Shown piece after piece: positions 22,780-24,513 of a stretch of DNA of 24,513 nt (position 1 is its first letter; the number at the start of each line of letters is the position of its first letter). The notes under the pieces were generated by a model, which saw only the letters and a list, made by a program, of their open reading frames with translations, was not told where the DNA came from and searched no databases. The DNA lies in assembly GCA_049314535.1 (NCBI GenBank), contig JBMOEX010000023.1, forward strand, positions 1 to 24,513, in the 5' to 3' direction. Source of the DNA: LMEP-6097 sp049314535 (GTDB taxonomy: Bacteria; Cyanobacteriota; Vampirovibrionia; LMEP-6097). The position numbers and the translations under genes were made by a program.

Positions 22780-23382
22780 TTATGACAGATGTAAATCTTT
22801 CTCTTTTAAATCTGAAAAAAAACTCTTGCCCTTAGCATTCAGCTCGTCTATTTTTCTAACTACATCACTTTCTATATAACTAAGAATCTGCTGTGCATAA
22901 TTATCAGCATCTTCTTTAATTCTTCTAGCTTTAAGTAAAGCCTGCTCTTCAAATCTCTGAGCCTTTTCTATGGCTTGCATTCTAATAGCTTCAGCATCTG
23001 ATTCAGCGTCTTTAGTTAATCTTTTCGCGTGTTCACTACATTCATTAAATAAACTTTTAGCCTCATGTTCAGCTGATCTTTTTATCTGACTTTCATCTAA
23101 AAGCTTCTCTGCTTGATCTTTAGCTCTGATAAGCATAGTTTCACACTCTTGCTTAGTCCTAGTAAGAAGATCATCAGCCTGCTTTCTAGCCTCAGTAATT
23201 TCTTTATCTTTCTTCTCTATAAGCTGCCTAGCCTCTTTTATTTCTTCTGGGATAGTCGCATACAGATCTTCAAAGGCTCTCATCAAATACTCGGGATCAA
23301 TCATTTTCTGATTAATCATCGGTATGTTCTTAGCCTGCTCTATATATTCGCCGATTTCATCTAGTTTGCTGAAAATATCCAA
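22780..23382 (-). CDS. DivIVA/Cdv3-like coiled-coil protein
   Basis: A 200-aa, almost wholly helical protein rich in Glu, Lys, Ala and Arg, with a long heptad-like coiled coil from about residue 45 to 180 and a short N-terminal region (MDIFSKLDEIGEYIEQA). Its position directly after coaD, on the same strand, is that of the DivIVA-like cell-division gene cdv3 in cyanobacteria, as I recall it; clostridia have a similar coiled-coil gene there. A role in division or cell poles is inferred from that. The start is TTG 23382, supported by a strong GGAGGGAA 6 bases upstream (23389-23396). It overlaps the coaD end by 26 bases. Confidence 0.7.
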   Translation of the reverse strand: MDIFSKLDEIGEYIEQAKNIPMINQKMIDPEYLMRAFEDLYATIPEEIKEARQLIEKKDKEITEARKQADDLLTRTKQECETMLIRAKDQAEKLLDESQIKRSAEHEAKSLFNECSEHAKRLTKDAESDAEAIRMQAIEKAQRFEEQALLKARRIKEDADNYAQQILSYIESDVVRKIDELNAKGKSFFSDLKEKDLHLS

Positions 23383-23884
23383 TATTTCTTCCCTCCAAAT
23401 ATTTACTCACACAATCTGGAACGAGAGTGCTTACATCTCCCCCCAATTCTAGCAATTCCCACACCCTGCTTGCCCTTATAAAAGAATATTCAGGGCTAGT
23501 CATCAAAAAAATAGTCTCAATAGAGTCCTTATATCCTTTTAAAGATAGCGATCTATTGATCTGTGACATCTCTAGTTCCTGCTCAAAGTCATTAGCAGCA
23601 CGAATCCCCCTAAGCAGTATTCTATAATCATTTGCCCTCGCGTAATCTATAACCAAACCTTCGACTATCGATACCTTAACATTCGGCAGATTAGCCGTGG
23701 CTGTTTTAACTAAAGATTCTCTCTCCTTTGCATTCAAGATGGATTTCTTCCTAGAATTACTAGCTATAGCGATTTCAACACAGTCAAAAATCTCTACTGC
23801 TCTTACAAGCACGTCTAGATGCCCTAAAGTAAAAGGATCAAAACTTCCTGGATAAAGAGCTTTTTTAGCAGGCATTAATTTCAT
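23357..23884 (-). CDS. coaD: Phosphopantetheine adenylyltransferase CoaD
   Basis: Transfers AMP from ATP to 4'-phosphopantetheine, the penultimate step of coenzyme A synthesis. Signature nucleotidyltransferase motifs: YPGSFDPFTLGHLD (the T-x-G-H class), EGLVIDYARAN, RILLRGIRAANDFEQELEM, and the terminal SFIRASRVWELLELGGDVS. Length 175 aa is slightly above the usual ~160. Start ATG 23884 has AAAGG seven bases upstream; ATG 23875 (MPAKKALYPG) is closer to homologues. Overlaps the DivIVA-like gene. Confidence 0.95.
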   Translation of the reverse strand: MKLMPAKKALYPGSFDPFTLGHLDVLVRAVEIFDCVEIAIASNSRKKSILNAKERESLVKTATANLPNVKVSIVEGLVIDYARANDYRILLRGIRAANDFEQELEMSQINRSLSLKGYKDSIETIFLMTSPEYSFIRASRVWELLELGGDVSTLVPDCVSKYLEGRNIGYFQQTR

Positions 23885-24013
23885 CTTATTACCTTTAGCC
23901 TCTTATGTAAAACTAAATCACCTGATATTAGAGTTTTTTCATTTGATATTACTTTGATGAATATTTATTTATATTCCGTATTACATTTTCCAGTAAATTC
24001 TCTTACACTTGTT

Positions 24014-24032
24014 TATAATATATTACGTAATA
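24014..24032 (+). promoter_or_regulatory. Possible -10 box and palindrome in the 23885-24138 intergenic region
   Basis: TATAAT (24014-24019) is followed by the perfect 12-base palindrome TATTACGTAATA (24021-24032), which would cover the transcription start and could bind a dimeric repressor. No good -35 box is present. The rest of this 254-base interval is AT-rich and shows no gene. Confidence 0.25.
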
Positions 24033-24123
24033 CTTGACTAAGCTCCTCACATGACTTCTTTCAAGCTAAATTGCATAACTGGGCCTTTCTGTCCTCATAG
24101 AGACAAGTCAGCGCCAACATTCC

Positions 24124-24132
24124 GAGGGAGGG
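24124..24132 (+). promoter_or_regulatory. Strong Shine-Dalgarno before a TTG start
   Basis: GAGGGAGGG lies six bases before TTG 24139. It is the best ribosome-binding site in the window and decides the start of the last gene. Confidence 0.65.
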
Positions 24133-24138
24133 CTCTGA

Positions 24139-24513
24139 TTGGTTAGTACTTCTATAGGTACAAACAAGAGCTTTCTAGACCAAGGAGTAAATCCGAATAC
24201 CGTAACAAATCCAGAATCAACTGGATCGATTTTTAACGCCGGTCAGGCTTTTAATCAAAACTTAAAAGAAGCAGAACCATCAGCAGAAAACAATATCTTC
24301 AGTTTTGCTCGCAAAGGGCAGGCTAATAGTTCGCGAAAAGGAAACAGTCAACATCAAGGGAAAGAACAATCACGAGGCTTTCTTTATAAGGTTTTTGAGG
24401 GTGTAATAAAAAACTTTGCCAAGATTGTTTTTACATCCGTACCTGCTGAAATTATTGGTAATAGTGTTACAGATACGCAAGAGTCTCTTGGTTACTCTAA
24501 GATTCTAGAGAAA
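24139..24513 (+). CDS. Unknown protein, 3'-truncated by the window end
   Basis: The frame is open for 125 codons to the end of the window. It starts at TTG 24139, directly after an in-frame TGA and six bases after a GAGGGAGGG site. The visible part begins with a low-complexity Asn/Ser/Thr/Gln-rich region (about 1-75, including IFNAGQAFNQNLKEAEPS) and then becomes more hydrophobic (FLYKVFEGVIKNFAKIVFTS, about 82-100). I do not recognise it. A long disordered N-terminus ahead of a globular domain is all that can be said. Confidence 0.6.
   Translation, partial: MVSTSIGTNKSFLDQGVNPNTVTNPESTGSIFNAGQAFNQNLKEAEPSAENNIFSFARKGQANSSRKGNSQHQGKEQSRGFLYKVFEGVIKNFAKIVFTSVPAEIIGNSVTDTQESLGYSKILEK

Noticed and set aside
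22601..22879. Forward open frame of 92 codons
   Set aside because: It runs antisense through the tRNA-Gly gene, a repeat copy and the end of the DivIVA-like gene; no coding signal of its own.
1..24513. CRISPR arrays, rRNA genes, insertion sequences with transposase
   Set aside because: No regularly spaced repeats, rRNA-like segments or transposase motifs were seen on either strand.

Overview
The window is AT-rich bacterial chromosome, densely packed with genes and using the standard genetic code. Start codons include ATG, GTG and TTG, and Shine-Dalgarno sequences are present at some genes and absent at many. The gene set is class A PBP, MurD/FtsW, a flagellar flgB-flgC-fliE-fliF-fliH-fliI run, FolE2, MtnA, a four-domain ribosomal protein S1 and coaD next to a DivIVA-like coiled-coil gene. 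My best guess from this is a flagellated, non-photosynthetic relative of Cyanobacteria (Melainabacteria/Vampirovibrionia type). The lineage is inference; no marker here proves it.

Layout. Positions 2-142 hold the tail of an unrecognised membrane protein. From 188 to 4928 runs a tight forward operon: rluF-like pseudouridine synthase, penicillin-binding protein 1A, a TrmH/RlmB-type rRNA methyltransferase and a CbpA-like J-domain chaperone with an N/Q/S-rich linker. A reverse exported protein (4975-5487) is divergent from mtnA (5526-6743). folE2 follows, then the flagellar basal-body and export run (7940-12965), in which fliG and fliJ are absent from their usual places. A reverse amidohydrolase (13007-14488) is divergent from a STAS antagonist and a GAF-GAF-SpoIIE-HATPase protein (14514-17256), which together make a compact partner-switching module. 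murD and ftsW follow directly. From 19918 to 21330 lie two paralogous genes of unknown function. The reverse block at the right holds rpsA, tRNA-Gly(GCC), a DivIVA/Cdv3-like gene and coaD. A forward gene of unknown function runs off the end from 24139.

Two structures stand out. First, the last ~170 bp of ftsW, the intergenic region and a near-perfect sigma70 promoter are duplicated 810 bp downstream. The copies are ~95% identical without indels. Each sits directly before one of two very divergent paralogs, and similarity collapses at the start codon. This looks like a promoter cassette with diversifying, probably leaderless genes.

Second, a palindromic repeat of about 113-119 bp, with short ~30 bp derivatives, is scattered through the window and tends to lie inside reading frames. 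One copy ends mtnA early, and removing it with one 7-bp flanking repeat restores a longer frame. Another long copy is translated in frame inside the amidohydrolase. Short copies are translated in the same amidohydrolase and in the exported protein, and an eroded copy may lie inside mtnA. The behaviour resembles Rickettsia palindromic elements, but I do not recognise the sequence.
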